Below are positions 1-9,041 of a DNA stretch of 52,877 bases, one piece after another. The stretch covers positions 1 to 52,877 of the forward strand of contig JASHOS010000183.1 in assembly GCA_030040995.1 (NCBI GenBank), given 5' to 3'. The position numbers were made by a program, and so were the translations under genes. The number at the start of each line of letters is the position of its first letter. Position 1 is the first letter of the stretch. The DNA comes from Terriglobia bacterium. GTDB taxonomy: Bacteria; Acidobacteriota; Terriglobia; UBA7540. The notes under the pieces were generated by a model. The model made no database searches. It was not told the DNA's origin and worked only from the letters and a program-made list of their open reading frames with translations.

Positions 1-1159
1 CAACCGCGCCGGCCACAATCAGCCCGTCCCACCACCTTCGGGACGCGGGCTCGGACGTTAAGGGCTCCTCGCCGCGCTGAGACGCCGCTGCCATTTCAAA
101 GTTGAGCCGGTAACGGTTGCATTCGCGAGCAATGGCGTCGCGGCATGCGGCTTCTTCAGTTTCGGGGGCTGCCGCGCTGCCAATCGAGAACGCGCCCAGC
201 ACCATGATGCTTGAGCCCACAATGACTATGTCGCGTGCCGAAGTTCCAGCTCCAGCCAGCTCGCCAAAGACGAGCGCGGCCCAGGCTAACCCCCAAAGCT
301 GGTTGGTGTTAGAAAGGGGAATAGCGCGGCTGATTCCGATGTATTTTGTCGCGTACTGCTGAAAGAGGTCGCCAATCACCCAGCAAAACCCGCCCAAGAA
401 AAGCCAAAAAGCCGCCGGGCGGACCGCTCTTAAACCGGCGAGTAACGGCTCAACACCGCCCTGGAAAGCCAGCGCGAGCAAAGCCGTAGTCACCAGCTCG
501 CCGATCGTGAATACCGTGACGAAGGAGAGAGGGTTCATGCCGCTCAGATAAGCCTTGCGATACGGAATGTACATCGTACCCCAGAGGAGACTGGCGCCGG
601 CGGCCGCAACAATTCCCAGCCAAGCACGTTCCCCTGGAGCGCGCGTCTGGTGAGAAGCGAGAGCAAGCAGCACTGCAGCGGCAGCTATGGCCAAGGCGCC
701 CCCCAAGACCTTTGCCCAGCCCTTGGCGCCCGCGCCGCGCAACTCGCGGAAGAGCAGCCATCCCCAAAACAGCCCGACAAGGCAGTTGGTATTCCAGAGA
801 GGAAAAGCGATGGAAAGCCCCACATCGCGGATTGCGAAGACGGTCAGCGTGTTCGCCACCGCCCAGAGCGCGCCCGCCAATATCGCCCATACCACGAGGT
901 GAGATCGCTGCCGAATGTCCCGGAAAACGTAGCCGGTCCCTTTGAGGACGGTAGGCAGGGTCCACCGCCCGACAAAGACTCCGGCAACCATGCAAAGAGA
1001 AACGATGAAGGGGGAGAAACCGGCAACAACCAATTTCACGGGGGCCTCCGCTCCTCCCAACCACACCCCAGCCGCTATACCACAGGCGACTCCGAGGCCG
1101 TGCAGGGATCGAGCAGCCGTCCCGCCCTCGTGCCCTTCAGAGAGTTTGCGTTTTCTCAT
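1..1159 (-). CDS. GRP/DMT-type sugar permease (partial, C-terminus outside window)
   Basis: Read leftwards from an ATG at 1159, this gives about 386 residues and runs off the window edge. The translation is a chain of hydrophobic helices with the signature of the glucose/ribose porter branch of the drug/metabolite transporter superfamily: a helix with GALWAVANTLTVFAIRDVG, then IAFPLWNTNCLVGLFWG, and a second related half containing SRAIPLSNTNQLWGL. The repeated proline-plus-NTN motif suggests two homologous halves, as in GlcU/RbsU/RhaT relatives. It should sit in the inner membrane and import a monosaccharide; the substrate cannot be read from the sequence. Its start codon shares a base with the stop of the upstream 33-codon ORF (TGATG), so translation is probably coupled. 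The ~90 residues nearest the edge (after the last clear helix) are hydrophilic before another hydrophobic stretch begins. Confidence 0.82.
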   Translation of the reverse strand, partial: MRKRKLSEGHEGGTAARSLHGLGVACGIAAGVWLGGAEAPVKLVVAGFSPFIVSLCMVAGVFVGRWTLPTVLKGTGYVFRDIRQRSHLVVWAILAGALWAVANTLTVFAIRDVGLSIAFPLWNTNCLVGLFWGWLLFRELRGAGAKGWAKVLGGALAIAAAAVLLALASHQTRAPGERAWLGIVAAAGASLLWGTMYIPYRKAYLSGMNPLSFVTVFTIGELVTTALLALAFQGGVEPLLAGLRAVRPAAFWLFLGGFCWVIGDLFQQYATKYIGISRAIPLSNTNQLWGLAWAALVFGELAGAGTSARDIVIVGSSIMVLGAFSIGSAAAPETEEAACRDAIARECNRYRLNFEMAAASQRGEEPLTSEPASRRWWDGLIVAGAV

Positions 1160-1260
1160 CAGGAAAGGTATGCCAGCAGAACCACTCCCAGTGCCAGCGC
1201 TATGACAGGGATCCAAAATTGGCTATCGGTCAAGATTGCTCTGATTATGCCGCTTCTCAT
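1159..1260 (-). CDS. 33-residue single-helix membrane peptide, coupled to permease
   Basis: A 33-codon ORF starts at ATG 1260 and stops at 1161-1159. It has a short charged N-terminus (MRSGIIRAILTDSQ) followed by a single hydrophobic helix (FWIPVIALALGVVLLAYLS) that ends at the stop. The stop overlaps the start of the sugar permease by one base, in the TGATG arrangement. The order, coupling and clean helix all suggest a real small membrane protein, perhaps an accessory subunit or stabiliser of the permease. No family name is claimed, and the ribosome site before it is weak. Confidence 0.55.
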   Translation of the reverse strand: MRSGIIRAILTDSQFWIPVIALALGVVLLAYLS

Positions 1261-1618
1261 TCAAACTCATTGTACTCACCGCGAGATCATTCGGCGAACC
1301 TTCTTGTTTTTCTGGCGAAGTTTTTGGCGACCCCCTCACCCGCCTGCGGGCAGGAGCCGCTCCGTCGCTGAAGCTCTGGAGCGTAAGCGACCTTCGGTGG
1401 GCGCAGGCCCGGTCCCGCTTGGCGGGACCGCCCTCTCCCCCAAGGGGGCGAGGGCGGGATTTCCCTCTGGTTTGGTTGCAGCCGCAAGGCCGCGCTGGGC
1501 TACAACGACCCCTATCCGGACTTTGACGTGACCGCGGGTCATTGTGCTTGCGCCTTGCTTGAAATAATGATAAAGACGATGTTCTGCGTTTTATGAAAAT
1601 GACGGAGGCCTAAGAGAG
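1261..1618. other. Intergenic region with repeat family A copy
   Basis: This gap separates two divergent genes. It contains a composite hairpin repeat (1329-1503) and then about 110 bases of AT-richer DNA that probably carry the promoter of the mannosidase gene. A GGAGG at 1604-1608 lies 10 bases before the chosen ATG at 1619. No further gene is seen. Confidence 0.6.
1329..1503 (+). repeat. Composite hairpin repeat, family A copy 1
   Basis: It begins CCCCCTCACCCGCCTGCGGG and runs through a CTCTGGAGCGTAAGCGACC block. A hairpin at 1431-1454 follows (11-base arms, CCCTCTCCCCC and GGGGGCGAGGG, one mismatch), then a tail ending GCCGCAAGGCCGCGCTGGGC. The same modules recur at 26713, 30058, 41930, 50185 and 51381 in both orientations, always outside genes. 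Confidence 0.85.
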
Positions 1619-4600
1619 ATGGTGATGTTAAACCGCCGTAAGTTCGTTCAGTTCTCTGCTGCATCGCTGATTGCAGAAGGTGTGCTTGGAGCGGCGGCGC
1701 TGGCCGCGCCCCAGAGTTTCAGGCGAGGCATGGCCGGTTTTCAGAATAGCCCGTACCGCTCCGCGCTAGAAAGGCTCGAAGCTATGACGGGCGTAGCTGT
1801 CACCGGCTGGACGTGGAGTCCCGATGATCTGCCTCATCCGGAGGATCCCACCCTCAACGATTCTAACTGGCATCAATACCGAGGGCCGCAACCAGGCTCC
1901 AATTTTTACCGTTCGCGGCGGCTCGCTGTTGTTTCGAGTGGCGCCACCTGGTTTCGCAAGTGGATTGAGATTCCACAGTCGATGGGCGGATATAACATCC
2001 AAGGGCTGCCGGTGTGGCTCAATTTGAGGTTGTTCAGCAGGACGAGCGGACAAACCCGAGTGTTCTCGAACGGCTCGATGGTGGAGATGACACCGTCAAA
2101 CACCCAAGGGCCAATCCTGCTGATGGACCAGGCGAAACCCGGCACCAAGTTTCTCATTGCCGCATATTCCCCCGGTCCCGCGGGCATTATGGCCCGCCTT
2201 GAGGTTGAGTATCCGGCGGGCCAGTCAAATCCCGCGACCATGGCGCAAGAGATCTTGAGCGTCCAGGCGGTTTCCAAGGGCTTCCCGGAAGGGCAGACGC
2301 AACGCGACTCTCAGTTGAGCGCCGCCGTCGCGGCGATAGCATTCAGAACTTTAGATCGGGGAGACCAGGCGGGGTTCAACCGGTCGCTCGCGACCGCGGA
2401 TCAGAAGATGCAGCCCTTGGCGCAATGGATGAAGCAATTCACCATTCGAGCCGTCGGCAATTCTCATATCGACCTGGCCTGGCTTTGGCCTTGGGAAGAG
2501 ACGCTGGAGGTGGTGCGGGACACGTTCGGCACAGTTCTCGAGTTGCAGGACGAGTATCCGAACCTCCATTATGCACAGTCGTCGGCGCAAGACTTTCTTT
2601 GGCTCGAGCGGTACTATCCGCGGGAGTTCCAGAAGATCAAGGATCGCGTCCAGAAAGGCACGTGGGAACTGGTGGGCGGAATGTGGTGCGAACCCGATCT
2701 CAACATGCCGTGTGGGGAATCGTTGGTGCGCCAGCTCCTGACCGGCAAGAGATACTTTCAGCAGAAGTTCGGCGTCGATGTCAAAATCGGGTGGAATCCG
2801 GACTCTTTCGGCTATAGCCGGCAACTACCGCAAATCTACAAGCGCTCGGGCGTGGATTATTTCGTCACCCAAAAGATCTCCTGGAACGACACAAGCCAGT
2901 TTCCTTACAAGCTTTTTCACTGGGAGGCCCCGGACGGCAGCCGTGTTCTGACTTATTTCCCACACGGCTATGGCAATATGATCGACCCGGTGGAGGACTC
3001 CGAATACATCGCAGAGGACACGCCGCTGTGCTCCGGGTTTAAAGAGCAGATGCTGCTCTACGGAATGGGCGATCACGGAGGCGGACCAACGCGGCAAATG
3101 CTGGATGCGGCAATGCGCTGGGTGAATTCGCCCCAGGCGGCTTTCCCAAACTTCAAATTCTCAACGGCGCAGGAGTTCTTTGATAAGGTCAACGCCAATC
3201 TTTCAGCCTTGAATCTTCCCGTGTGGAACAACGAGCTCTATCTGGAATATCACCGTGGCACGTATACGACTCAAGCCGAAAGCAAGAGACGAATGCGCGA
3301 GAGTGAAGTGCTGCTGATCGGCTCCGAAAAGTTCTGTTCGCTGGCCATGCTCCACGGACGCCGCTATCCCCAGGCCAAATTCGAAGACTGCTGGCGGCGG
3401 GTGTGCTTCGATCAGTTCCACGATATGATGGCGGGCTCGGGCATTCACGTGAACTATGACGACGAGGCGGAGAACCTCGAATTCGTCAAGGACGTCTGCC
3501 AGGGCGAGCTTCGCGGATCGCTTCACAAGCTGGCGGAGCGGGCTGACACGCGCGGGCCGGGCATTCCGGTCTTGGTATTCAACCCGCTAAGCTGGGAGCG
3601 CACGGATGTGGCGGAAGTAGAGGTGCAATTTCCAGGACCCGCGGCCAATGTGGAAGTGCGCGATCCCGAGGGGCGCGTGATGCCCTCGGCCGAAGTTTCG
3701 CGCGACACGCCGACGAACACCGTGAAAGTCCGTTTTCTCGCCCGCGCTGTGCCGTCCATCGGATACAAGGTCTTCCACTTTGTTTCGACGGCTCAGCCAC
3801 ACGAGGCCGCCTCCACGCTGAAGGTAAGCGGCTTCACGATGGAAAACGAGTTTCTTCGCGTCGAGATCGACCCCGCGACGGGCTGTGTTTCCCGGCTGGT
3901 AAGCAAGAAAGACGGCAGAAACATTCTGAAGTCTGGCGGCCACGGAAACCTTCTCGAAACGTTCGTCGACAAACCGCAGAATTACGACGCCTGGAATATT
4001 GGCTGGCCTTACAACCAGACGAAGCAGGAACTCCTCAGCCCGCAGGAGGTGAAGCTTGTCGAAAACACGCCGGTTCGCGCCGTGATCCGGGTGAAGAAAA
4101 GCTTTCAAAGTTCTTCCTTCATCCAGGATATCTGCGTCTATCCCGAAGTGGCCCGTTCGGACGTTCATATGCACGCGGACTGGCACGAGCACAACATCAT
4201 GCTCAAAGTGGCCTTTCCTCTCGATATCGTTCCGCTCACGGCAACTTATGAGATCCCTTATGGGACCGTCGAGCGGCCCGCAATCCCTCATGTGCCGGGG
4301 AAACCTCCGGTGCCGTTCACCGAAGCGACTCTGACCAAGAAGCATCTACAGAAATACGATCCGCTGGCTGCGCAAGAAGCGCAATTTGAGGTTTGCGCTC
4401 AGCGATGGGGCGATCTTTCGCAGGGGGGACGCGGATTCAGCCTCCTGAATGCGTGTAAGTACGGCTACGATACCGTCGAAGAAGGGACGATTCGGCTCAC
4501 GCTGCTGCGATCGCCAACGTCGCCGCTGCCCAGTAAGGACCCGAAGAACCCCTACGCCGACCAGGGACCGCATGATTTCACCTACGCGATGTTTCCGCAC

Positions 4601-5008
4601 GCCGGCGGCTGGAGAGAGGCCGGCACGGAGCGGCAGGGGTATGAGCTGAATTATCGAGTCCTGGCTCATCCGGTTGAGCCGCACGAAGGTCCGCTTCCTC
4701 CGTCTTACTCGTTTGCCCAGATCGAGCCTGCCAATGTGATCCTCACCGCGATCAAGAAGGCTGAAGATGATAATTCTCTCGTTTTCCGGTTCTTTGAGTT
4801 CGAAGGGAAGGACTCGCAAGTGCAACTGACGTTGCCCGAACCCGCAACGGCGGCTGTTCAGACCAACTTGATGGAGAGTGAGGAAGGCCCGCTGGCGCTC
4901 GGAGCGAGCGGCCGCCAAGTGAGCGCTTCAATCGGCCACTACGAGATCAAGTCCGTGAGAATCACGTTCCCCAATGCGGCGGGCAGCGAGCCCCCTCGCC
5001 GGGTTTAG
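1619..5008 (+). CDS. Exported GH38 alpha-mannosidase
   Basis: This 1129-residue glycoside hydrolase of family 38 removes alpha-linked mannose with retention of configuration. The N-terminus NRRKFVQFS followed by a hydrophobic stretch and AxA-type site resembles a twin-arginine signal, so the enzyme probably folds in the cytoplasm before export. The catalytic domain starts near residue 278 with AVGNSHIDLAWLW (metal ligands His283 and Asp285). The nucleophile is Asp395 in GWNPDSFGYS, and FHDMMAGSGI holds His601 as a further ligand. The usual helical and beta-sandwich C-terminal domains fill the rest. About 230 residues before the catalytic domain form an extra beta-rich module. ATG 1619 has GGAGG 10 bases upstream; an in-frame ATG two codons later is possible. 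It is monocistronic, with no glycan-uptake neighbour except the divergent sugar permease. Confidence 0.92.
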   Translation: MVMLNRRKFVQFSAASLIAEGVLGAAALAAPQSFRRGMAGFQNSPYRSALERLEAMTGVAVTGWTWSPDDLPHPEDPTLNDSNWHQYRGPQPGSNFYRSRRLAVVSSGATWFRKWIEIPQSMGGYNIQGLPVWLNLRLFSRTSGQTRVFSNGSMVEMTPSNTQGPILLMDQAKPGTKFLIAAYSPGPAGIMARLEVEYPAGQSNPATMAQEILSVQAVSKGFPEGQTQRDSQLSAAVAAIAFRTLDRGDQAGFNRSLATADQKMQPLAQWMKQFTIRAVGNSHIDLAWLWPWEETLEVVRDTFGTVLELQDEYPNLHYAQSSAQDFLWLERYYPREFQKIKDRVQKGTWELVGGMWCEPDLNMPCGESLVRQLLTGKRYFQQKFGVDVKIGWNPDSFGYSRQLPQIYKRSGVDYFVTQKISWNDTSQFPYKLFHWEAPDGSRVLTYFPHGYGNMIDPVEDSEYIAEDTPLCSGFKEQMLLYGMGDHGGGPTRQMLDAAMRWVNSPQAAFPNFKFSTAQEFFDKVNANLSALNLPVWNNELYLEYHRGTYTTQAESKRRMRESEVLLIGSEKFCSLAMLHGRRYPQAKFEDCWRRVCFDQFHDMMAGSGIHVNYDDEAENLEFVKDVCQGELRGSLHKLAERADTRGPGIPVLVFNPLSWERTDVAEVEVQFPGPAANVEVRDPEGRVMPSAEVSRDTPTNTVKVRFLARAVPSIGYKVFHFVSTAQPHEAASTLKVSGFTMENEFLRVEIDPATGCVSRLVSKKDGRNILKSGGHGNLLETFVDKPQNYDAWNIGWPYNQTKQELLSPQEVKLVENTPVRAVIRVKKSFQSSSFIQDICVYPEVARSDVHMHADWHEHNIMLKVAFPLDIVPLTATYEIPYGTVERPAIPHVPGKPPVPFTEATLTKKHLQKYDPLAAQEAQFEVCAQRWGDLSQGGRGFSLLNACKYGYDTVEEGTIRLTLLRSPTSPLPSKDPKNPYADQGPHDFTYAMFPHAGGWREAGTERQGYELNYRVLAHPVEPHEGPLPPSYSFAQIEPANVILTAIKKAEDDNSLVFRFFEFEGKDSQVQLTLPEPATAAVQTNLMESEEGPLALGASGRQVSASIGHYEIKSVRITFPNAAGSEPPRRV

Positions 5009-5324
5009 ACAGCGGCCTGGACCCGAATGATTGCGGCGTGATGCTGGGAGCGGAAATGCGCCAGTTCCTTCGAGCGCTAAACGGAGAAGCAGAAGGCGGA
5101 AGGTGTTACGCCACCTACTTCACTGCGAGAGAGGGGGTGAACATTGGCCGCTTGCGGCGGGCAAAGGGCTCGAGGGTTAACGCCGGGGAGTACGGGGACT
5201 ATTATCTTCAGTTGATCCGCCAGCGCTCAGAATCACCTGAAAAGAGAAAAGGCGCCAGCATTCCTGCGTCGCTGACGCCTTTGGTTTCGTTAAGTGAATC
5301 CGCCGTTCCGGAGCTCGTCCGCGC
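5009..5324. other. Intergenic region between convergent genes
   Basis: The mannosidase and PEP-CTERM genes converge here. Apart from the hairpin at 5240-5282 nothing is recognisable. An open frame at 5038-5343 (+) reads through the terminator and has no family features, so it was not called. Confidence 0.5.
5240..5282 (-). terminator. Rho-independent terminator of the PEP-CTERM gene
   Basis: An inverted repeat pairs 5248-5259 (AAAGGCGCCAGC) with 5271-5282 (GCTGACGCCTTT), with one mismatch and an 11-base loop. On the minus strand it is followed by TTTTCTCTTTT. It lies 43 bases past the stop of the PEP-CTERM gene, and the stem may also stop the plus-strand mannosidase transcript. Confidence 0.75.
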
Positions 5325-6002
5325 TTACCGGTGTAGCTGGTGAACGCGAGAGCGAACCAGAAGACCCAAGCCTAACAAGCCAATCCCCATCAGGGCCAAG
5401 GTTCCTGATTCCGGGCTTTCCGCAAAAGCTTCGTTAACGGTCTCGAAGTTTTCGCCGCCCGACCATAGGTCGATGCTCGTCACTGTGCCCCCAGTGAAGT
5501 AGAAGTTCACGTAGGTTGAGGTTATCCCGGGTGTGAGCTTCGTATCGAGCGCCAACAACTCCGAACCGGTGTAGCTCGCAACCAATTTTGACCCGTCGTA
5601 AAAGTACACGTTGTTGTAGGTATCCACACTGCCCCAGTACAACCCAAAATAATCAATGGGCGACGATATACCCAGCGAGCTCTGAACTTGACTGAGGTTG
5701 ATGGTGATTTTTTGGCCGTTAATACCTGGAGCGATGAAGTCATTGGTGTTGTTCGTAGGATTGTGAACGTCTGTCGTCCACGTGGTCGACGGAAAAATGC
5801 CGCAATCCACACTTGAACTGCAGTTGTCGGAGAATCCCGCCGGTAAGCCGCTGTTAAAACTAACCGTGTCAGCCGCACTCGCCACGGTCGATGTTAGTCC
5901 TGAAGATACAGTCACGCTAATCGGGTCCCCTGCAGCAGCAATCGCTGCACCCAAAAAGCAGAAAAGCGTCAGCGCGAATAACAAAATATTCCTCTTCAGC
6001 AT
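5325..6002 (-). CDS. PEP-CTERM sorting-domain protein
   Basis: A 225-residue exported protein. It has a classical signal peptide (MLKRNILLFALTLFCFLG, then AIAAAGD) and a C-terminal sorting tripartite tail: PESGT motif, the hydrophobic helix LALMGIGLLGLGLLV, then a basic end RSRVHQLHR. Such tails are handled by exosortase in exopolysaccharide-producing bacteria; no exosortase lies in this window. The middle is rich in Ser, Thr, Asn and Gly with predicted beta strands (e.g. DYFGLYWGSVDTYNNVYFY) and one Cys pair near residues 60-67. No enzymatic motif is visible, so it is probably a surface or matrix protein. AAAGGGAGCAG precedes the ATG at a good distance, and its own terminator follows. Confidence 0.88.
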   Translation of the reverse strand: MLKRNILLFALTLFCFLGAAIAAAGDPISVTVSSGLTSTVASAADTVSFNSGLPAGFSDNCSSSVDCGIFPSTTWTTDVHNPTNNTNDFIAPGINGQKITINLSQVQSSLGISSPIDYFGLYWGSVDTYNNVYFYDGSKLVASYTGSELLALDTKLTPGITSTYVNFYFTGGTVTSIDLWSGGENFETVNEAFAESPESGTLALMGIGLLGLGLLVRSRVHQLHR

Positions 6003-6177
6003 ATCTGCTCCCTTTCCCTTTTTTATAGTTTTATGCAGGGAGGCCGATCGCCAAACCGGTACTTAGGTTCCTAGGCGTGACCCCCTTACAACCAAATCCA
6101 GCTTCCTTAGGATTTTCTAGCGAATCTCTCACAAAAACAAGTCCCTCAGTGGTTAATAATCTTACATTTATACACCG

Positions 6178-6208
6178 ACCAACCTGGGTGGTTCTCTACC
6201 AGGTTGGT
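6178..6208. repeat. Perfect 10-bp inverted repeat
   Basis: ACCAACCTGG (6178-6187) pairs with CCAGGTTGGT (6199-6208) around an 11-base loop, and pairing can extend past a one-base bulge. There is no T-tract on either side. It sits in the divergent promoter region, so an operator or an RNA leader element are both possible. Confidence 0.55.
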
Positions 6209-6288
6209 TCGATGCCATAAGGCAGCCGAGAGGCTGCATATTTTTTACACTAACAGAATCAAGAGGATGAAGTGCCTCAGTCTTGGCC

Positions 6289-6343
6289 GTAGAGGCGGCT
6301 TTATGCCGCCATTTTCGCGTGGCGGGATAAACCCACTGCTACA
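6289..6343 (+). repeat. GTAG-headed REPIN-like doublet, copy 1
   Basis: GTAG is followed by the hairpin GGCGGC/GCCGCC, a short spacer, a second imperfect hairpin and a closing CTAC. This is a head-to-tail pair of REP units bounded by the GTAG tetranucleotide. Related copies lie at 10466, 17297, 32288, 39697 and 52798. The second hairpin here is decayed (GGCGGG against CCCACT). Confidence 0.8.
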
Positions 6344-6513
6344 GTTGCGCCGGAGCCTGCGGCATTTCTTGCGTCTCATCATCGAAATTAGTGGGAGATC
6401 CGCGCCGCCGTTCTCAATTGTGAGTTTCGTAGAGGCGGCTCAGGCTTCGGCTTCGGATGTACAATTGTGGATCGTCCCATACAGCGGACCGCGATGAAAT
6501 GGAAGGTGTGGAG

Positions 6514-7320
6514 ATGCCCGTCCGCCGGCTACCGGCTTATCTTTGTCTCGCGACGGTTGTTGTTTTTCTCTTGATCCGCGCGCCACTCGCCGCAGCTTGG
6601 GGACCGGAAGGACATGCCATAATCGCCCTGATTGCCGAAACGAATATGTCCTCCGCTGCGCTACGCAAATCGAAAATCATTCTTCGCGGCGCCTCACTTG
6701 AGGATGTGGCGAGCTGGCCGGACGAGGTGGTGTCCCTGCTGCCGCAGACGGCGCCCTGGCATTACATCGATATTCCCTTGCATGATTCGACCATTAACTT
6801 CAGAACGGAATGCCGCAACGGCGATTGCGTGTTGGTGAAGACCGACCAGTTCCTGGCGGTGTTGAAAGACCCCAATTCCCGGCGGTCGCAAAAGGCCCTA
6901 GCGCTGAAGTTCGTGGTTCACTTCATCGGCGACCTTCATCAGCCCTTGCACTGCGAAAATAACGATGACGCAGGTGGCAATAAGCGGGAAGTGGTCTTCG
7001 AAGGACATCCGGACCGTTTGCATTGGGTATGGGATACGGGCCTGCTGCAGGAGATCAATCCGAATCCGCAGCAACTCGCGGCGGAATTGGAGCGGCGAAT
7101 CACCCGGCAGGAACGGACAGCCTGGGAAAAGGGAAGCATTGAAGACTGGGTCATGGAAAGCCACCGGCTCGATCAGAAGATCGTCTACCCGGATTTGGGA
7201 ACCAGAACTCCCGCCACAATTGATTCGGCCTACAGACGCGCGGCGGACCCTGTGATTGAGCGCCAGTTGGAAAAGGCAGGGGTCCGGCTGGGCTGGCTAT
7301 TGAACAGCGACTTGAACTGA
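6514..7320 (+). CDS. Exported S1/P1-type zinc nuclease
   Basis: A 268-residue member of the S1/P1 nuclease family, secreted enzymes that cut single-stranded DNA and RNA with three zinc ions. The signal peptide ends ...LAAA, leaving Trp at the new N-terminus (WGPEGHAIIALIA), which the family needs because its backbone binds zinc. The other ligands follow in order: the His in EGHAI, the Asp in WPDEV, the His in WHYID, two His and an Asp in VVHFIGDLHQPLH, and the His and Asp in LHWVWDTG. All are intact. The chosen ATG follows GGTGTGGAG; an upstream in-frame ATG at 6457 would spoil the signal peptide. araB starts five bases after the stop, so the gene probably shares a transcript with the arabinose genes. 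A scavenging role for extracellular nucleic acid is likely. Confidence 0.9.
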   Translation: MPVRRLPAYLCLATVVVFLLIRAPLAAAWGPEGHAIIALIAETNMSSAALRKSKIILRGASLEDVASWPDEVVSLLPQTAPWHYIDIPLHDSTINFRTECRNGDCVLVKTDQFLAVLKDPNSRRSQKALALKFVVHFIGDLHQPLHCENNDDAGGNKREVVFEGHPDRLHWVWDTGLLQEINPNPQQLAAELERRITRQERTAWEKGSIEDWVMESHRLDQKIVYPDLGTRTPATIDSAYRRAADPVIERQLEKAGVRLGWLLNSDLN

Positions 7321-7325
7321 TTGGT

Positions 7326-9041
7326 ATGCCTCAAGATCAATTCGTAATTGGAATCGATTTCGGGACCGAGTCCGGGCGGGCGGTGGTAGCGCGCGTTCGA
7401 AACGGGCAGGAGGTTGGAGCCGCCATCGTGCCCTATCCCGATGGGGTAATGGATCAGAAACTGCCGGGAGGGCCGCGTCTTGAGGCGGATTGGGCGCTTC
7501 AAAATCCGCGCGATTACCTTCTGGTGCTCGAAGAAGCTGTACCCCGCGCGCTGAAGGCTGCCGCCGTTTCTGGCACCCGCGTGATTGGCTTGGGTACAGA
7601 CTTCACCGCGTCATCTCCGATGCCCACCTTAACCGATGGCACGCCCTTATGTTTCGTCAAACGATTCCGGAAAAATCCGCACGCGTGGGTGAAACTCTGG
7701 AAGCATCACGCAGCGCAGCCGGAAGCGAACCGGATCACTGAAATTGGCCGGGCGCGCAACGAAGAATTTATCCACATCTACGGCGGCCGCTATTCATCCG
7801 AGTGGTTCTTTTCCAAGCTGCTGCAAATTCTCAACGAGGCGCCGGAAAGCTATTCCGCGATAGGCCGGTTCATCGAGGCGGCAGACTGGATTGTATGGCA
7901 GCTCACGGGCGAGGAGAAACGGAGCGCCTGCACCGCCTCGTATAAGGCCATGTGGGTGAAAGGCGCCGGGTTTCCCTGCCGGGACTTCTTCCGAGCGCTT
8001 CATCCGCAATTCAAGAACGTCATTCAGGAGAAGGTGGGCGAACAGTTTTACCCTCTCGGCTCTTGCGCTGGAGGGCTCGTGCCTTCATGGGCGAGAAAGA
8101 TGGGTGTGCCTGCCGGGACGCCGGTTTCCATCGGCAATGTTGACGCCCACGTTTCCGCGCCGGCGGTTACGGTGACGCAGCCCGGATCGATGGTGATGAT
8201 TATGGGCACCTCAATCTGCCACATTCTTCTGGGCAAAGATAAGCGAATGGTCGAAGGCATGTGTGGCACGGTCGAAGACGGCGTGGTGCCTGGGCTGTGG
8301 GGCTACGAGGCGGGGCAATCCGCGGTGGGCGATATCTTCGCCTGGTATTTCGAGCGAGGCGTCCCGGAAGCTTTTCACCGTGAGGCGAGCCGGCTGAAAT
8401 TAGCGGTTCCGGCTTTTTTGGAGAAGCGCGCCGCGGCGCTCGCGCCGGGGCAATCAGGCCTGCTGGCGCTCGACTGGTGGAATGGGAACCGCTCGATCCT
8501 GGTTGACGCCGATTTGACCGGAGCTCTGCTCGGCCTGCGCCTCAGCACCCGGCCGGAAGAAGTCTTCCGGGCGCTGATGGAAGCGACCGCCTTCGGCACC
8601 CGGCAAATCATTGAAGCGTTCGAGTCCAAAGGGATTCCGGTAAACCAACTGGTGGCGTGTGGCGGCCTTCCGCAAAAAAACAAGCTGCTGATGCAGATTT
8701 ATGCCGATGTAACGGGCCGAGAGATCAAGCTCGCCCGTCACCCTCTCACTTGCCCCGCCCTGGGCGCGGCAATGCACGGAGCGGTGGCCGCAGGACGCGC
8801 GCGCGGAGGCTACAATTCAATTTTCGAGGCGGCTGAACGTATGGCGGGCGTGCAGCGCCTTGTCTATCGGCCACGGCCACAAAACCACGAAATTTATACG
8901 AAACTGTTCAGGGAATATCAGGAGCTTCACGATTACTTTGGCCGGGGCGCGAACGACGTTATGAAGCGGCTGAAGGGAATCCAGAGGGAAATTGCGGATG
9001 CCGCTAACGGAACGCAGAAAGCAGTAGGCAGAACGCGATAG
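7326..9041 (+). CDS. araB: L-ribulokinase
   Basis: A 571-residue FGGY-family kinase that phosphorylates L-ribulose to L-ribulose 5-phosphate. The phosphate-1 motif IGIDFGTESGRAVV lies at the N-terminus, and GLGTDFTASSPMPT is typical of AraB. The C-terminal ATPase half has TSICHILLG, GYEAGQSAVGDIFAWY and LVACGGLPQKNKLLMQIYADV. Length and motifs match AraB over the whole protein. It lies five bases downstream of the nuclease gene and 67 bases before araD, so the three probably form one operon; araA is not in the window. The last ~12 residues (from NGTQKAVGRTR) are encoded by an imperfect heptanucleotide tandem tract, which appears to have been added to the gene's end. Confidence 0.93.
   Translation: MPQDQFVIGIDFGTESGRAVVARVRNGQEVGAAIVPYPDGVMDQKLPGGPRLEADWALQNPRDYLLVLEEAVPRALKAAAVSGTRVIGLGTDFTASSPMPTLTDGTPLCFVKRFRKNPHAWVKLWKHHAAQPEANRITEIGRARNEEFIHIYGGRYSSEWFFSKLLQILNEAPESYSAIGRFIEAADWIVWQLTGEEKRSACTASYKAMWVKGAGFPCRDFFRALHPQFKNVIQEKVGEQFYPLGSCAGGLVPSWARKMGVPAGTPVSIGNVDAHVSAPAVTVTQPGSMVMIMGTSICHILLGKDKRMVEGMCGTVEDGVVPGLWGYEAGQSAVGDIFAWYFERGVPEAFHREASRLKLAVPAFLEKRAAALAPGQSGLLALDWWNGNRSILVDADLTGALLGLRLSTRPEEVFRALMEATAFGTRQIIEAFESKGIPVNQLVACGGLPQKNKLLMQIYADVTGREIKLARHPLTCPALGAAMHGAVAAGRARGGYNSIFEAAERMAGVQRLVYRPRPQNHEIYTKLFREYQELHDYFGRGANDVMKRLKGIQREIADAANGTQKAVGRTR

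Larger units (their letters stand above)
6003..6513. other. Divergent intergenic region with long leader and repeat
   Basis: The ~200 bases before the PEP-CTERM gene hold its leader, which is GC-rich near 6035-6080 (CCGGTTTGGCGATCGGCC read on the minus strand). I cannot assign this leader to a known riboswitch class. A strong hairpin lies at 6178-6208. The right half contains a GTAG-headed hairpin doublet (6289-6343) and the likely promoter of the nuclease-araBD unit. Confidence 0.5.

Noticed and set aside
450-1531. Long open frames on both strands (450-1064 minus, 650-1531 plus)
   Set aside because: They are frame-shadows of the sugar permease, which reads cleanly through the same region with transporter motifs.
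5038-5343. 101-codon ORF on the plus strand
   Set aside because: No family features, weak start, and it runs through a terminator and into the 3' end of the PEP-CTERM gene.
6003-6180. Possible c-di-GMP or other riboswitch before the PEP-CTERM gene
   Set aside because: The GC-rich leader could not be fitted to the conserved core of GEMM or other classes I know.
6184-6215. tRNA-like GGTTCGATGCC at the edge of a hairpin
   Set aside because: No acceptor stem, anticodon or D arm can be built around it.
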